This document shows positions 29,801-37,874 of a stretch of DNA of 45,308 nt, one piece after another. The DNA comes from an uncultured Gammaproteobacteria bacterium. GTDB taxonomy: Bacteria; Pseudomonadota; Gammaproteobacteria; Pseudomonadales; UBA5518. Positions within the stretch are counted from its first letter, which is position 1, and each line of letters opens with the position of its first letter. The stretch spans positions 1 through 45,308 of the forward strand of contig CAIYPF010000059.1 in the NCBI GenBank assembly GCA_903928015.1. Reading direction: 5' to 3'. The translations under genes were made by a program, and so were the position numbers. The notes under the pieces are model-generated. The model was given only the letters and a program-made list of their open reading frames with translations. It made no database searches and had not been told where the DNA came from.

Positions 29801-30220
29801 GCCGCCACCATTGGTGCCATACCGCTGCGTGAGGCTGCCGCGCGTCTGGAGTTTGCGCTCGAATCGGCACAAGCACCCGATGCGGTGGAGAGCGCGCGCA
29901 TCGACACCGCACTTGCTTTGCATGACCTTCTGGAGCCGCTGCTGGCGGCCCTGCCCGCGGTTGTGCTTCCGGCCGCACACCCGGGGACCGTAGAGACCGG
30001 ATCATTGCGTCAGGCCTGTGCAGCCCTTCAGGCAGCACTCGTCGAGGGCAGCTTCGAGGCCCACTCCCTGCTGGCACAGCACGATGCGCTTTTGGCTGCG
30101 GCCTTCGGCGAGCGCGTCGTGCCCATCCGTACTGCCGTGGGGAATTTCGATTTCGATGGAGCGCTGCAGGCCCTCGCCGCCGCACTGGCCGCAGCAGATG
30201 CGGCAGGTGCGAAGGCATGA
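26861..30220 (+). CDS. MHYT-domain hybrid sensor kinase with two receivers and Hpt
   Basis: A 1119-residue protein starting at ATG 26861, one base after the previous stop; the longer frame from 26696 is antisense-like. The N-terminus is a seven-helix MHYT sensor with three motifs: [20 protein letters not shown] and [14 protein letters not shown] domains are proposed to bind copper through Met and His and sense O2, CO or NO. A short PAS-like segment follows, then HisKA His393 ([12 protein letters not shown]), HATPase ([27 protein letters not shown]), REC1 with Asp683 ([13 protein letters not shown]), REC2 with Asp827 ([13 protein letters not shown]) and Hpt His975 ([13 protein letters not shown]). 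Both receivers look intact. Its ATGA overlaps the REC-Hpt gene. Confidence 0.93.
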   Translation: MWLLPGIEIEFTGPASTLEHAFESSYDPVLVTASVLVAVFASFCALETVLRLGRGTLGRVWVGMAALMLGAGVWAMHFIGMLAFRLSCGVGYDTTITALSMLPGVAAAGVALGVITTPQLSRRRLVFGAVVLGAGIGLMHYSGMAAIRFAGQLRYDPALFLLSLLAAVLLALPALSTRNFVERLHLGSVPFLGSAIGALVLGLAISGMHYIAMDAAFFLPEDGAPAVASASPHAIALAVGVTVLLLLVFGLVLMVLGSRMSDARTRLYAMLSATSQGYILVDGSGRVADSNPAMDAMLGLSPRGRRADALLDAAVLAGDFRGELELRRADGSTLPCLVIARSIESPDGSGHISFVLFTDITPERDAARTMRLAKEMAEDAARVKSDFLANMSHEIRTPMNAVVGLTHLLLKTELAPRQQDFARKIGQAGQHLLEIINDILDFSKIESGKLGLERVEFELERVLDNVVTLQVEKSAEKSLDLLLDIDPGLPEYLYGDPMRLGQVLINFVSNAVKFTETGEVTLEARMLRKDSSEVCIRFAVTDTGIGLTEEQIGRLFRSFEQADSSITRKYGGTGLGLAIVKRLAALMGGEVGVESVPGKGSTFWFSASFGHSPRRKRQWPPPQDLHGRRVLVVDDNAHAREVLASQLGAMSFEVAEASSCDTALESVRQAAGEDRPFDIVLLDWRMPGHDGLETARRILGLGLDHTPRLAIVTAYGRDELRQEALDVGIDNILLKPVTPSTLFDTAMQLLGNRPDVAVPEFSDEEAQRRSLESIAGARVLLVEDNALNREVATELLVEAGLLVDMAEDGEQALARLREGSYEAVLMDMQMPVMDGLVATRAIRAMPGLASLPVIAMTANAMESDRQRCLAAGMNEHIAKPIDPRQLWATLLVWIKPRSASVARPRQLRVADVSVPPALLAVPGLDVRIGLDRLLGKTASYLGLLRRFAASQSAAERAIGEAISSGNSAEARRLAHTLKGLAATIGAIPLREAAARLEFALESAQAPDAVESARIDTALALHDLLEPLLAALPAVVLPAAHPGTVETGSLRQACAALQAALVEGSFEAHSLLAQHDALLAAAFGERVVPIRTAVGNFDFDGALQALAAALAAADAAGAKA

Positions 30221-31047
30221 GCATTCGTGTTGGCCCCGGATCCGGCGGCGCTGCTCCGCGCCGCGGCGCCCGCGTGCTGCTGGTCGATGACGACGTTCTC
30301 AGCCAGGAAGTGGGCTGCGGCATGCTCGAGGAACTCGGTCTGGATGTGCGCGTGGCCGGCGACGGCGCCGAGGCGGTCCGGCTCGCGCAAGCGGGCGGCT
30401 GGGATCTGGTGCTCATGGACATGCAGATGCCGGTGATGGACGGGCTGGAGGCCACGCGCATCATCCGCGCGCTGCCGGATTGCCGGAGCCTGCCGATCAT
30501 CGCGATGAGCGCGAATGCCTTCCCGGAGGACCGTCTGCGCTGCCTTGCTGCGGGCATGAACGACCAGGTGCCCAAGCCCGTCGATCCCGCCCAGTTGCGT
30601 GCGGTGCTTGCCGAATGGCTGCCTGTCGCGGGTGCCGGGCAGCAGCTTGCAGCCGCGCTGCGGCCCGAGCCCGATCCGGTAAGGCGTCGCGATCAGGAGA
30701 CTCATGTCATCGACGTGGAGGCGGGGCTGCGTTTTTTCGGCGGGCGAACAGATGCCTACCACCGGATGCTGCAGCGATTTGCGCAGCTGCGCAGCGGCGA
30801 TGCAGGTCTTCTGCGCTCGGCGCTCGCCGACGGCGATCTCCCGCAAGCAGGCCGTATCGCGCATTCGCTGAAGAGCATGGCCGCCACGTTGGGGGCAACG
30901 CAGTTGCACGGCGCCAGTGCGGCGCTCGAGGCGCTGCTGGAGCAGGGGGGCGCGGTAGCGGTCAGCGACGGGACGGATGCGCTGGAGCGGGCGCTCGCGG
31001 CAGCCTGCCGCGACATCGCGAGAATCTCGCCTGTGCCCGCCGCCTGA
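30217..31047 (+). CDS. REC-Hpt phosphorelay protein
   Basis: A 276-residue cytosolic protein with no output domain. The REC domain (about 18-135) has DDDV, Asp68 in [18 protein letters not shown] and PKPVD. The Hpt domain (about 160-270) has His216 in [17 protein letters not shown]. It resembles the C-terminal REC-Hpt halves of the two upstream kinases and probably arose by duplication from one. It could shuttle phosphate between the kinases and the REC-HD-GYP or REC-EAL proteins, or act as a phosphate sink. The start overlaps the MHYT kinase stop (ATGA, 30217-30220). It is the last gene of the operon, 12 bases from the convergent cyclase gene. Confidence 0.92.
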   Translation: MSIRVGPGSGGAAPRRGARVLLVDDDVLSQEVGCGMLEELGLDVRVAGDGAEAVRLAQAGGWDLVLMDMQMPVMDGLEATRIIRALPDCRSLPIIAMSANAFPEDRLRCLAAGMNDQVPKPVDPAQLRAVLAEWLPVAGAGQQLAAALRPEPDPVRRRDQETHVIDVEAGLRFFGGRTDAYHRMLQRFAQLRSGDAGLLRSALADGDLPQAGRIAHSLKSMAATLGATQLHGASAALEALLEQGGAVAVSDGTDALERALAAACRDIARISPVPAA

Positions 31048-31062
31048 GGGCCGGAGGCCTCA
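31045..31062. terminator. shared palindrome between convergent stops
   Basis: The 18 bases from the REC-Hpt TGA to the cyclase stop (TCA on the + strand) form TGAGG(G)CC-GGA-GGCCTCA, a near-perfect hairpin with one bulge that contains both stop codons. No T-run follows on either strand, so bidirectional termination is only a possibility. Confidence 0.3.
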
Positions 31063-32055
31063 ATCGCGTTCCGAGGGGTATCCCTGCAGCAGCATCTGCA
31101 CGAACTGCCGGATGTCGAGGTCGTTCTGCACGGTGACCGCAGTGAATTCGATGGCCGTCATGGCGTGGCCATTGCGCGCGCTGGTGTGCAGCACCTTCCC
31201 GTAGACATCCACCTCCCGGTAGCCGAGCGGCGAGAGGTCGAGCGCCAGCTTGATGTCTGAAAAGGGGGGGAGCGGAAGATGGAGTTCCGCGAGGATGCCC
31301 TGATAGCCGATGTCCCGGGCAATGCCCTGATGAACAGCGTCCTGCACGCGCTTGCCTTCGAGCACCTGGTAGTTGAACGGCATCTCCACGCGCACCCGGT
31401 GGCTGCGGCGCAGGTCGCGGCGACTGATCTCGAGGCTGAGCCCGGGAATGGCGAGCAATTCGTAGACCTGCACCGGGCCGGGCTGTCCCTTGAGGTAGGC
31501 CTGCATCACCTCGCCGGTGAGGGCGAAGTCCCCCGCTGCGGCGCGCGTGCTCTCTCCCAGCAGCACCTGCCCCCTGAGGCTGAGCGATTCGATTCTCGAG
31601 GCGAGGTTCACCGCATCGCCCACCACGCAGTATTCGCGGTGCCGCGGCGAGCCCAGCCAGCCGGTCATCACCCGTCCGGTGTTCACGCCCACGCCGCAGA
31701 AGATGCCGGGCAGTCCGCGCGCCTCGTTCGTGGCGTTGAGTGCATCCATGGCGATCTGCATCGATGCCGCGCAGGCCAGAGCCTGCCGCACGTGATCGGT
31801 ACAGGGCTCCGGCGCGCCGAAGACGGCCATGATGGCGTCGCCCATGAATTTGTCGACGGTGCCGCCGTGTGCGAGCACAACGTCGCTCATTGCCGCGAGG
31901 AAGGCATCGAGCACCTCGATCAGCGTCGTGCCGTCGTGTTCGTTGCCCATTGCCGTGTAGCCGCGCAGGTCTGCCAGCAGGATGCTGACGTCCCGTTCAC
32001 GGAATCCGAGGGCATCGGCGGCAACGCCGGTGACTGTGCTGGTGCTGGTCTCCAC
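31060..32055 (-). CDS. class III adenylate/guanylate cyclase fused to PilZ domain
   Basis: About 331 residues from the GTG at 32055, preceded by GGGAGG; a GTG at 32103 is the alternative but has no ribosome site. The cyclase domain (N-terminal two thirds) has metal Asp residues in LLADLRGYT and KFMGDAIMAVFG, a Lys in that segment matching adenylate rather than guanylate specificity, and the transition-state Asn and Arg in GDAVNLASRIE. The C-terminal roughly 115 residues look like PilZ: RRSHR gives RxxxR, and DIGYQG fits D/NxSxxG except that Ser is Gly. If PilZ binds c-di-GMP, cAMP synthesis would be tuned by it. No transmembrane segment is visible. The gene converges on the phosphorelay operon and is divergent from the acyl-CoA ligase. 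Confidence 0.88.
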   Translation of the reverse strand: METSTSTVTGVAADALGFRERDVSILLADLRGYTAMGNEHDGTTLIEVLDAFLAAMSDVVLAHGGTVDKFMGDAIMAVFGAPEPCTDHVRQALACAASMQIAMDALNATNEARGLPGIFCGVGVNTGRVMTGWLGSPRHREYCVVGDAVNLASRIESLSLRGQVLLGESTRAAAGDFALTGEVMQAYLKGQPGPVQVYELLAIPGLSLEISRRDLRRSHRVRVEMPFNYQVLEGKRVQDAVHQGIARDIGYQGILAELHLPLPPFSDIKLALDLSPLGYREVDVYGKVLHTSARNGHAMTAIEFTAVTVQNDLDIRQFVQMLLQGYPSERD

Positions 32056-32239
32056 GATCCTCCCGCCGAGTCCGGAGCATGTACCGCCCAAGCATAGTTC
32101 CACGCAGGCCGTCGCGGCCAGACAATGCGGCCGGTTCGCGTGCGGAACCTGTGGTTGCGCGAGGTCTCTGCGCTATCATCGCGGCATAACACCGGCCCAG
32201 ACCTCCGGGCGGCTTCCGCCCCGCAAAAGGAGCGCGACG

Positions 32240-33778
32240 ATGCCCGATTCATTGCAGCCGGATATCGGCTTAGGCACCAACATCCTGCGCCGCTGCGCGC
32301 TGACGCCCGCACTGCCGGCGTTGAGCTTCGAGGGCGTCACCCTCGACTACGCCGCGCTTGGCGCGCGTATCCGGCTGCTCGCCGGAGCCTTGCGCCGCGC
32401 CGGTGTGAACCGCGGCGATCGTGTGGGCTTCCTCGGTGCCAATCACCCCGTGTTCATCGAGGCCATGTACGCCACGGCCGCCATCGGTGCGATCTTCGTT
32501 CCGCTGAACTTCAGGCTCACAGGCCCGGAGCTCGAATTCATCATCGGCGACGCCGGCCTGCACACGCTGCTGGTGGATGACTTGCGCATGCCGGTGATCG
32601 ACGACATTCGCGCCGCGCTGCATTGCCGCCACTTCGTCGCTGCCGAAACGCCCGCGGCCGGCTGGATCGCGCTCGCGGAATTCGCCGCCGATGCCACGCC
32701 GCTCGCCGAGCCCGAGGGCGTCGGCATGCAAGACACCGCGCTCATCATGTACACCTCCGGCACCACCGGACGCCCCAAGGGAGCGATGCTCACGCACGGC
32801 AACTTTTTCTGGAACAACGTCAATTCGCGTTTCAGCCCGGAGAACCTGGCCTCGGAGGTGAGCCTGAGTTGCGCGCCGCTCTTCCACATCGGCGGCCTCA
32901 ACGTCACCACCATGGTGACCTTCCAGACCGGCGGGCATGTGGTGCTGCTGCGCAACTTCGAGCCGGGTGCGGTGCTTGAGGCGATCGCCAGCTACCGCGT
33001 GCAGACGATGTTCGGCGCGCCGGCAATGTTCCTCTTCATGGCGCAGCATCCGGATTTCGAGGCCGCTGACCTCTCCAGTGTGGAGGTGCTGGTCGGTGGC
33101 GGTGCGCCGGTGCCGGAGCTGCTGGTGCGCATCTACAAGGCCCGTGGCGTGAAGCTCTGCCAGGGTTACGGCCTCACCGAGACCGCGCCCTTTGCCACTT
33201 TCCTCGGCAGCCGCTGGATCGAGTCCAAGCCCGGTTCCGCCGGACTGCCGCCGCTCTACGGCGAGGTGCGTGTGGTGGATGCGTCCAACCAGCCGCTGCC
33301 GCACGGCGAAAAAGGCGAGGTGTGCGTGCGTGCACCCAACGTGATGCGCGGCTACTGGAACCGCCCGGAGGCCACGCGCGAGGCCATCGACCGGGAGGGC
33401 TGGTTCCACACCGGCGACATCGGCTACTTCGACCACGAAGGATTCCTCTTCCTCTGCGACCGCGTGAAGGACATGGTCATCACCGGTGGCGAGAACGTGT
33501 ATCCGGCCGAAGTCGAGGGTGTGCTCTGCGAGCATCCGGCGATCGCCGAGGTGGCCGTGATCGGGCTTCCCGACCAGAAGTGGGGCGAGGCCGTGACGGC
33601 CGTGGCACGGCTGAAAGACGGCGCCTCGCTCTCGCTGGAGGAGTTGCGTGATTTCGCCTCCACCCGGCTCGCGCGCTACAAATTGCCGCTGCGTCTGCAC
33701 CTGGTGCCCGAACTGCCGCGCAATCCCGCAGGCAAGGTGCTCAAGTACCAACTGCGTGCCCGATGGGGGAACCCATGA
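32240..33778 (+). CDS. AMP-binding acyl-CoA synthetase
   Basis: A 512-residue ANL-superfamily ligase, converting a carboxylic acid, ATP and CoA to acyl-CoA and AMP. ATG 32240 follows AAAAGGAG. A hairpin GGGCGG-CTT-CCGCCC (32207-32221) sits just ahead of the ribosome site. The P-loop-like motif YTSGTTGRPKG starts at residue 171. CQGYGLTETAPFAT, DREGWFHTGDIGYFDHEGFLFLCDRVKDMVITGGENVYP and the C-terminal Lys in NPAGKVLKYQLR (adenylation lysine) are present. The order is typical of medium/long-chain or aryl-acid ligases; the exact acid is unknown. It overlaps the CorA-like gene by four bases (ATGA). Confidence 0.9.
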   Translation: MPDSLQPDIGLGTNILRRCALTPALPALSFEGVTLDYAALGARIRLLAGALRRAGVNRGDRVGFLGANHPVFIEAMYATAAIGAIFVPLNFRLTGPELEFIIGDAGLHTLLVDDLRMPVIDDIRAALHCRHFVAAETPAAGWIALAEFAADATPLAEPEGVGMQDTALIMYTSGTTGRPKGAMLTHGNFFWNNVNSRFSPENLASEVSLSCAPLFHIGGLNVTTMVTFQTGGHVVLLRNFEPGAVLEAIASYRVQTMFGAPAMFLFMAQHPDFEAADLSSVEVLVGGGAPVPELLVRIYKARGVKLCQGYGLTETAPFATFLGSRWIESKPGSAGLPPLYGEVRVVDASNQPLPHGEKGEVCVRAPNVMRGYWNRPEATREAIDREGWFHTGDIGYFDHEGFLFLCDRVKDMVITGGENVYPAEVEGVLCEHPAIAEVAVIGLPDQKWGEAVTAVARLKDGASLSLEELRDFASTRLARYKLPLRLHLVPELPRNPAGKVLKYQLRARWGNP

Positions 33779-34743
33779 TTCGCGTCCTGCTCCGCAATCC
33801 CGACGGCAGCCACGAGTCAGGGGACGAGTCGCTCCTCGGGCGCTGGGATCCTGCCTCGGGCGTGCTCGCCTGGGTCGACATCGATCGCCACGACGATCAG
33901 GCCGCACGCAACCTCATGGCGGGACGCTTCGGCATCGACCCTCTCGCCGTCTCTGACGCCCTGCGCGAGCGGCATCCGCCCAAGATCGAGTGGTTCGACA
34001 ACTGCCTTTTCCTGCTGGTCAAAGGCTTCACCGCCGAGACCGCCGACATCAATTTCTCGGTGGTGCACATCTCGCTCTTCGTGGGGCGGGGATTCCTGCT
34101 CACGGTGCACCGCCTTGCTTCGCCCTCGGTCGATGCGCTCTTCGCCGAGCCTGCAGCGGCCGCGGATGCGCTCGCCACCGGAACATCGCATCTGGCCTAC
34201 CGCGTGCTGCGGCGCGTGGTTGACCGCTACGCGCCGGTGATCCTCGGGCTGGAGCAACGCCTGGACGAACTCGAGGAGGAGATCGCCGGCAACCCCGGTG
34301 ACGATCTGCTGATCGAGTTGCAGCGCTATGTGATCCGCCTGCGCAAGCTCCGTCGCACCTTTGGTTACCAGCAGTCCTGTTTCGCGGAGTTGCGGCAGTC
34401 GGTCTCGCCACTGCTGCACGCGCGGGCCGCGCACGAATTCCAGGATCTCTTCGAGCACATGGAGCGCATGGCGAGTCTCTCGACACTGCTGCAGGAACTC
34501 GCGCGCGATCTGCTGGAAGGGCATATCTCGCTCTCGGGCCACCGCCTCAACTCGATCATGAAGACGCTTACCATCGCTTCCGTGATCTTCCTGCCGCTTA
34601 CCTTCCTTGCAGGGATCTATGGCATGAATTTCGAGAACATGCCCGAGCTCCATGCCGAAGACGGCTATTACCTGCTGCTCGGTGGCATGACTGTCATCGC
34701 TGGCGCGCTGATGTGGACCTTCCGCCGCGCCCGCTGGATCTGA
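33775..34743 (+). CDS. CorA/ZntB family divalent cation transporter
   Basis: A 322-residue inner-membrane protein of the CorA superfamily. I use ATG 33775, in ATGA overlap with the ligase and after GGGGAA; an ATG at 33763 is also in frame. A cytoplasmic alpha/beta domain (about 1-140) and a long helix (RVVDRYAPVILGLEQRLDELEEEI) lead to two C-terminal membrane helices. The first ends in the family GMN motif (AGIYGMNFENMPEL, Gly283-Met-Asn285). Mg2+, Co2+ or Zn2+ are possible substrates. Coupling to an acyl-CoA ligase is unexplained; ligases need Mg2+, but this may simply be compact packing. Confidence 0.9.
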   Translation: MIRVLLRNPDGSHESGDESLLGRWDPASGVLAWVDIDRHDDQAARNLMAGRFGIDPLAVSDALRERHPPKIEWFDNCLFLLVKGFTAETADINFSVVHISLFVGRGFLLTVHRLASPSVDALFAEPAAAADALATGTSHLAYRVLRRVVDRYAPVILGLEQRLDELEEEIAGNPGDDLLIELQRYVIRLRKLRRTFGYQQSCFAELRQSVSPLLHARAAHEFQDLFEHMERMASLSTLLQELARDLLEGHISLSGHRLNSIMKTLTIASVIFLPLTFLAGIYGMNFENMPELHAEDGYYLLLGGMTVIAGALMWTFRRARWI

Positions 34744-34767
34744 ACCCATTCACGCCGGAGTACGAAC

Positions 34768-35952
34768 ATGAACACGCCTGCAGTCCTGATGCCTGACATC
34801 GACTTCTCCCGTGCCGACCTGCCGGACCTCCACCGCGTGCTGGACGAACTCCGCGAGGCAGGCCCCGTGGTGCGCGTGATGCACCACGGTGGACCCTGCT
34901 GGCTGATCACCCGTTTTGCGGAGCTGAAAGAGGCGTTCTCGGACGAAGAGCATTTCCCCAGCGAAGCCGCCTACCGCGTGCACAGTGAGCCCTCGATGGG
35001 CCGCACCATGCAGACCATGTCCGGTGAACAGCACCGGATGAACCGCGGCCTCGTCTCCAACGCCTTTTTCCCGAAACAGGTGCGCGGCTACATCGAGGCG
35101 ATCATCGAGCCCGAGGCCGAGCGCTGGCTCGCTGCCATCGAGGGCAAGTCGCGGGTAGACATGGTGCAGAGCTTCTCGCGCCCGTTCCCCTTCTCCGTGA
35201 TCACGCGGATGCTGGGCATCCCCGTGCACGACGAGGGGCTCTTCATGGAGTGGGCCGTCAAGCTGATCGATTATCCCTGGGACCCCGAAGGTGCGATGCG
35301 CGCCAAGGCCGGCTTCGACGCCTACATGCTGCCGCTGATAGCGCAGCGGCGCGCGGCCCCCGGCGACGACATCGTCTCCCTGCTTGCCCGCGCCGAACTG
35401 GAGGGGCAGGCACTGACAGACGAGGAGATCATGTCTTTCTTCCGCCTGCTGTTTCCGGCGGGATCGGACACGACCTACAAGAACCTGGGCAGCCTGCTCT
35501 CGTATGTGCTCGCGGATCCTGCGCTGCGGGAGCGCGCGCAAGGCAGTGACGCGGACCGCGAGGCGATCGTGCAGGAGGGGCTGCGCATCGAACCGCCCAC
35601 CTCGCTGCTGCCGCGGCGCTGCGGCAAGGACCGTATGCTCGGCGGGCAGCAGATACGCGCCGGCGACTGGATTCTCTTCGGCATCACGCCCGGCAACAAC
35701 GATCCTGCCGTGTTCCCCGAGCCGCGTCGTTTCGATCCCGACCGCAGCAACAAGAACATGGCGTTCGGCCATGGTGTGCATTTCTGTCTTGGCTCGCACC
35801 TCGCGCGGCGTGAACTCGAGGCCGCACTGAAGCTGGTGCTGCGGCGCTATCCGCAGATGCGCCTGGTGCCGGGCGAGCCGGTGGAGATCGTGAGCGCGGT
35901 GCTGCGCGGACCGCGCGAGTTGTGGGTGGAACCAGGGCCGCGCGCGGCCTGA
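34768..35952 (+). CDS. cytochrome P450
   Basis: A 394-residue soluble bacterial P450 monooxygenase. ATG 34768 follows GGAG. The I-helix oxygen-activation motif is PAGSDTTY, the K-helix ExxR is EGLRIEPP, and the heme-ligand Cys340 lies in FGHGVHFCLGSHLARREL. No membrane anchor is present, as expected for class I enzymes that take electrons from a ferredoxin. No ferredoxin or ferredoxin reductase gene is nearby; the only small redox protein is rubredoxin about 4 kb away. Placement between an acyl-CoA ligase and a thiolase-like protein suggests hydroxylation of a lipid, steroid or terpenoid. The CYP family cannot be assigned by eye. Confidence 0.95.
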   Translation: MNTPAVLMPDIDFSRADLPDLHRVLDELREAGPVVRVMHHGGPCWLITRFAELKEAFSDEEHFPSEAAYRVHSEPSMGRTMQTMSGEQHRMNRGLVSNAFFPKQVRGYIEAIIEPEAERWLAAIEGKSRVDMVQSFSRPFPFSVITRMLGIPVHDEGLFMEWAVKLIDYPWDPEGAMRAKAGFDAYMLPLIAQRRAAPGDDIVSLLARAELEGQALTDEEIMSFFRLLFPAGSDTTYKNLGSLLSYVLADPALRERAQGSDADREAIVQEGLRIEPPTSLLPRRCGKDRMLGGQQIRAGDWILFGITPGNNDPAVFPEPRRFDPDRSNKNMAFGHGVHFCLGSHLARRELEAALKLVLRRYPQMRLVPGEPVEIVSAVLRGPRELWVEPGPRAA

Positions 35953-35977
35953 GTGTTTTCTGGCAGAGGCAGTATTG

Positions 35978-37456
35978 ATGGACACGTCGGTGATTGATCC
36001 GCGCACGCCGGTGCTGGTGGGCGTGGGTGTGGTGCAGCAGAAAGAAAAGGATCCCGCACGCGCGGTGGAGGCGGTGGCGCTGATGACGCGCGCCGCGCTC
36101 CTTGCCGGGGATGACAGCGGTGCGCTCGCGCTGCTTGCGGAGCTGGATCGCATCTCCGTGCCGCAGGGCCTGTGGAGCTACTCGGATGCTGGCCGCATGG
36201 TGGCGCACGGGATCGGCGCCGGCCGTGCGTCCACCACCTGTGCGCAGGTGGGCATCCTCCAGCAGTCGCTGATGAGCGCGGCCTGCAGCCGCATCGCCGC
36301 CGGCGAGAGCCGCGTCGAGATGGTGCTGGGCGGAGAAGCGCGTTTCCGGCAGTTGCAGGCGCAGATTGCCGGTCAGGAGGCCCCGGAGACAGCCTTCTCC
36401 GGGGCGCCGGACGAGTGGCTGAAGCCCGAGGCCGAACTGGTGCTCGATGAGGAAGTGAACGGCGGCCTGGGCTACATGCCGGTCGGCTACTACGCGATCA
36501 TCGAGAGTGCCTTCCGGCAATCGATGGGTTGGGGCGTGGAGGAGCACCGCGACCGCATGGCCGCGCTCTACGAGCGCTTCAGCGAGATCGCCGTGCAGAA
36601 CCCCGACGCCTGGAAGCGCGAGCGGGTGGCCGCGGAGCAGATCCGCAACGCCTCCGCGAAGAACCGCATGCTGGCCTTCCCCTACACCAAGCTCCACAAC
36701 ACCTCGTGGAATGTCGATCAGGCCGCGGCGCTGCTGTTCTGCTCGGCGGGCGTGGCCAGCGAGCTGGGCATACCGCGCGAGAGATGGGTGTTTCCCCGCT
36801 CCGGCACCGAGTCCAATCACATGCTCGCGCTCTCGCAGCGGCCCGAGTTGCACCGCTGCCCCGGCGCGCAACTGGCAGGACGGCGTGCGCTGCAGCTGGC
36901 CGGTATCGGTGCGGAGGAGCTTGATCTCCTCGAGCTCTACTCGTGTTTTCCCATCGCCGTCGAGAGCTATGCCACCGAGATCGGCATCCCTCTCGAGGGG
37001 GATCTCACCGTCACCGGCGGCATGCCCTTCGCCGGAGGTCCGCTCAACAACTATGTGCTGCAGGCAACCGCACGCATGGCAACGCTGCTGCGCGAGCGCG
37101 GTCAGGGTACAGGGCTCGTCACCTCGGTCTCGGGTTACCTCACCAAGCAGGGTTTCGGCGTGTGGTCGATGTCGCCCGGCGAGGGCTTCGCATTTGCCGA
37201 CGTTACCGAAGAGGTCGCAGCGCAGACGCCCGCGCGTACGGTGTCCGCGCTTGTGGATGGCCCCGTCACCATTCGCGGCTGCACCGTGATGTACCAGGAG
37301 GATCGCGCCCTGTGCGCCGTGGCGGTAGTGGATCAGGCCGATGGCTCGCGCAGTGTCGCGAACAGCCAGGATACCGCCGTGATCGCGCGCGTGGAGACCA
37401 GCGAATGCTGCGGCATCAGCGCGCGCGTCGAAGGCGGACAGTTGAAGCTCGATTGA
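35978..37456 (+). CDS. thiolase-like protein type 1 (TLP1/SCP2-thiolase-like)
   Basis: A 492-residue thiolase-superfamily protein with the extra C-terminal domain of TLP1 proteins (about 415-492, ALVDGPVTIRGCTVMYQEDR). ATG 35978 is preferred over the adjacent TTG. Family-typical segments are TPVLVGVGVVQQKE, LDLLELYSCFPIAVESYATEIGI, TGGMPFAGGPLNNYVLQATARM and GYLTKQGFGVWS. The canonical thiolase nucleophile motif (NxxCxSG) is not seen, and the catalytic GHP His is replaced by GGP, as I recall for TLP1. Classical acetyl-CoA thiolysis is therefore uncertain; a carrier or retro-aldol-like role in CoA-ester catabolism is possible. It follows the P450 by 25 bases and probably shares its transcript. 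Confidence 0.85.
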   Translation: MDTSVIDPRTPVLVGVGVVQQKEKDPARAVEAVALMTRAALLAGDDSGALALLAELDRISVPQGLWSYSDAGRMVAHGIGAGRASTTCAQVGILQQSLMSAACSRIAAGESRVEMVLGGEARFRQLQAQIAGQEAPETAFSGAPDEWLKPEAELVLDEEVNGGLGYMPVGYYAIIESAFRQSMGWGVEEHRDRMAALYERFSEIAVQNPDAWKRERVAAEQIRNASAKNRMLAFPYTKLHNTSWNVDQAAALLFCSAGVASELGIPRERWVFPRSGTESNHMLALSQRPELHRCPGAQLAGRRALQLAGIGAEELDLLELYSCFPIAVESYATEIGIPLEGDLTVTGGMPFAGGPLNNYVLQATARMATLLRERGQGTGLVTSVSGYLTKQGFGVWSMSPGEGFAFADVTEEVAAQTPARTVSALVDGPVTIRGCTVMYQEDRALCAVAVVDQADGSRSVANSQDTAVIARVETSECCGISARVEGGQLKLD

Positions 37457-37874
37457 GCGCCGATGTGCAGGAGGGGCCGGTGCCTCCGACTGTGCCTGTT
37501 GATGCGCTTCTGTCGCGGGCATGGCTCGTTTTCACGAAAAGATGTCGCGGGCATGGCCCGCTGGCGAATGCCTCGAACGAGCGATTCGGGCCGTGGCTCC
37601 TCCCGGTGAGCGGCCTTCAGCCGCGAGATCGTCGGGAACGATCTCGCGGATGCAGGCAGCCGACGCACAGGGATGTGCGGCGGCGTGAGCGAACAGGGAG
37701 GAGCCACGGCCCGAAGCGCGGCAGCTGCAATCCGAATCGCGGAAGCTGCAATCCGAAGCGCGGAAGCTGCAGTCCGCCGCGCGGAAGCTGCAGTCTGCCG
37801 CGCGGAGGAAGCAATCCGCAGCCAGGAAGCAGCAATACAGAGGCGAGCAATCCAGACGCCGAACGAAGCGCCTC
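37457..37874. repeat. gene-free mosaic of REP-like palindromes and nested inverted repeats
   Basis: This 418-base gap between convergent genes has no convincing coding region. In order: two REP-core copies (TCGCGGGCATGG at about 37513 and 37545) around a TTTTC-AC-GAAAA hairpin; a perfect 20-base inverted repeat with arms at 37585-37604 and 37696-37715 (TTCGGGCCGTGG... / ...CCACGGCCCGAA); inside it GCGGC-CTTCA-GCCGC (37610-37624) and a perfect 12-base stem CCGCGAGATCGT / ACGATCTCGCGG (37621-37649). These last two share bases 37621-37624 and so cannot form together. The 21-base tandem repeat listed separately follows. Confidence 0.8.
37717..37842. repeat. 21-bp minisatellite, about six copies
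   Basis: Tandem units of 21 bases begin at 37717, 37738, 37759, 37780 and 37801, with a decayed sixth at 37822. The consensus starts CGCGGAAGCTGCAATCCG. Because 21 is a multiple of three and units lack stops, several frames are open. One + strand frame (37673-37918) gives heptads such as AAIRIAE, AAIRSAE, AAVRRAE. I treat this as a repeat, not a gene: there is no ribosome site and the frame runs antisense into the PHA-protein gene. Confidence 0.85.

Noticed and set aside
32174-32179. TATCAT as a -10 for the acyl-CoA ligase
   Set aside because: No acceptable -35 at 16-18 bases; a -35-like TTGCGC is only 13 bases away. Not listed as a feature.
37717-37842. CRISPR-like array
   Set aside because: Units are directly contiguous with no spacers and no cas genes; this is a minisatellite.
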